Below are positions 63,178-64,000 of a DNA stretch of 64,000 bases, one piece after another; the stretch's first letter is position 1; each line of letters opens with the position of its first letter. Location: NCBI GenBank assembly GCA_020848075.1, contig JADLAV010000013.1:1-64000 (forward strand), in the 5' to 3' direction. A program made the position numbers and the translations under genes. The DNA comes from Burkholderiales bacterium (GTDB taxonomy: Bacteria > Pseudomonadota > Gammaproteobacteria > Burkholderiales > SG8-39). Below the pieces are notes generated by a model. That model did no database searches, was not told the DNA's origin, and was given only the letters and a program-made list of their open reading frames with translations.

Positions 63178-64000
63178 ATGGCAGTGAAGCTCACCGCACT
63201 GGGCTTGCCTTTCGGCAAGGGGAAGCAGGAGGCGAAGCCGGCGGAAAAGAAAGCGCCCGCGACGCGGCTCGCCAAGGCGCCCGCGCAGGGCGCCGTCGCG
63301 AACCGCATCAGCGACGCGGCCGGACGCGGCATTTCGGCGAAGCTGCCGGTGATCGGTGCGCTGCCGATGCAGCGGCAGGTCCAGGTGTTCTTGGCGATTT
63401 TCGCAGTGTTCGTGGCGATCGCCGTGTTCCTGGTCTTCGTCCAGCTGCAGGGCGCCGCGGAGGGCACGGCGCGAATCACGGCGACCGGTGAGCTGCAGGT
63501 TCTTTCCCAGCGCATTGCGAGCGACTCGCAGCAGGGGCTGCAGGGCAACGCTGCGGCCTTCGCGCGGCTCCGCGATGCGCGTGAGCGCTTCGGGAAGCTG
63601 ACGGGCACGCTCCTGGACGGCGGCGAGGTCGGCGGCGTGCGCATCGACGCGGCAGGCGGCGGCGTGCGTTCTGCCGTCGAGAGCGTGAAGAAGCTCTGGG
63701 ACGCGACCGATGGCAAAGCCGCACTGGTGATCGGCCAGGAAAAGAGCCTGGTCAGCCTCGGCACCGCGGTGAAGACGATCAACGCCGACAACCCAGCGCT
63801 CCTCGACCTCGCGGAGCAGGTGGCCGCCCTCAAGCTCCAGACCCAATCCTCGTCGCGGGAGATCTCGATCGCGGGCCAACTGGTGATGCTGACGCAGCGC
63901 ATCGCCAAGAACGCCAACACGCTCCTCGCCTCGGACGTGGTCGATCCGGAAGTGACGTTCCTGCTCGGCAAGGACGCGAACACGTTCCGCGACCTGCTGC
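63178..64000 (+). CDS. pilJ: methyl-accepting chemotaxis protein PilJ (5' part)
   Basis: 274 codons are visible; the gene runs off the window. A charged cytoplasmic start (MAVKLTALGLPFGKGKQEAK) leads to a transmembrane helix (VFLAIFAVFVAIAVFLVFVQ, residues about 66-85). Two PilJ-type ligand domains follow: TGELQVLSQRIASDSQQGLQ and GQLVMLTQRIAKNANTLLAS, each with the QRIA helix. The second TM, HAMP and signalling domains are outside the window. It should sense surface or pilin signals for twitching. It starts 119 bp after pilI. Confidence 0.9.
   Translation, partial: MAVKLTALGLPFGKGKQEAKPAEKKAPATRLAKAPAQGAVANRISDAAGRGISAKLPVIGALPMQRQVQVFLAIFAVFVAIAVFLVFVQLQGAAEGTARITATGELQVLSQRIASDSQQGLQGNAAAFARLRDARERFGKLTGTLLDGGEVGGVRIDAAGGGVRSAVESVKKLWDATDGKAALVIGQEKSLVSLGTAVKTINADNPALLDLAEQVAALKLQTQSSSREISIAGQLVMLTQRIAKNANTLLASDVVDPEVTFLLGKDANTFRDLL

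Overview
The window is high-GC, tightly packed bacterial DNA. Gene order and gene families point to a betaproteobacterium, probably uncultivated. The supporting blocks are porin-glnK-amtB diverging from ubiK-comM; accBC-prmA-DUF3426 beside aroQ; mpl-yqiA-RNB-tonB-mtgA; and hemL-thiE-thiD-rubredoxin-pilGHIJ. The genus cannot be fixed from sequence alone. No rRNA, tRNA, CRISPR array, insertion sequence or prophage was seen.

Left part (1-5.3 kb): an apparently frameshifted ORF, ridA, then metH. The metH leader carries a well-formed promoter, SAM-II riboswitch core and intrinsic terminator, so methionine synthase should be switched by S-adenosylmethionine. A single-domain rhodanese and a DMT transporter follow.

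Catabolic accessory region (6.3-28.6 kb): a five-gene CoA-ester operon (SDR, two crotonases, acyl-CoA dehydrogenase, TetR) sits behind a palindromic operator. It is divergent from meta-cleavage genes (vinylpyruvate-type hydratase, semialdehyde dehydrogenase, LigB-type extradiol dioxygenase) mixed with two amidohydrolase-family decarboxylase-like genes and another SDR. Next come two molybdopterin large subunits with an iron-sulfur subunit between them. One large subunit and the small subunit are clear relatives of pyrogallol-phloroglucinol transhydroxylase / anaerobic resorcinol hydroxylase. A LysR regulator, a DoxX protein, a double hot-dog thioesterase and an alpha/beta hydrolase with a Cys nucleophile follow. 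Taken together this looks like degradation of di- or trihydroxylated aromatics, which is an inference.

Middle (28.7-35.1 kb): one PEP-CTERM (exosortase-sorted) protein and the decayed 3' end of another. A methyl-transfer cassette follows (core MetE-like, short MetF-like, HTH/methyltransferase-like protein), downstream of an unusually AT-rich, palindrome-rich leader. Then an SDR lacking its catalytic Tyr and Lys, and a YciI-like protein.

Conserved right half (35.3-64 kb): a nitrogen-regulated porin-glnK-amtB operon with a visible sigma-54 promoter and two NtrC boxes, then housekeeping genes for ubiquinone assembly, fatty-acid synthesis, peptidoglycan recycling and synthesis, shikimate, Mg2+ transport, osmotic protection, tetrapyrrole and thiamin. 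It ends in the type IV pilus chemosensory operon pilGHIJ, cut by the window edge inside pilJ.
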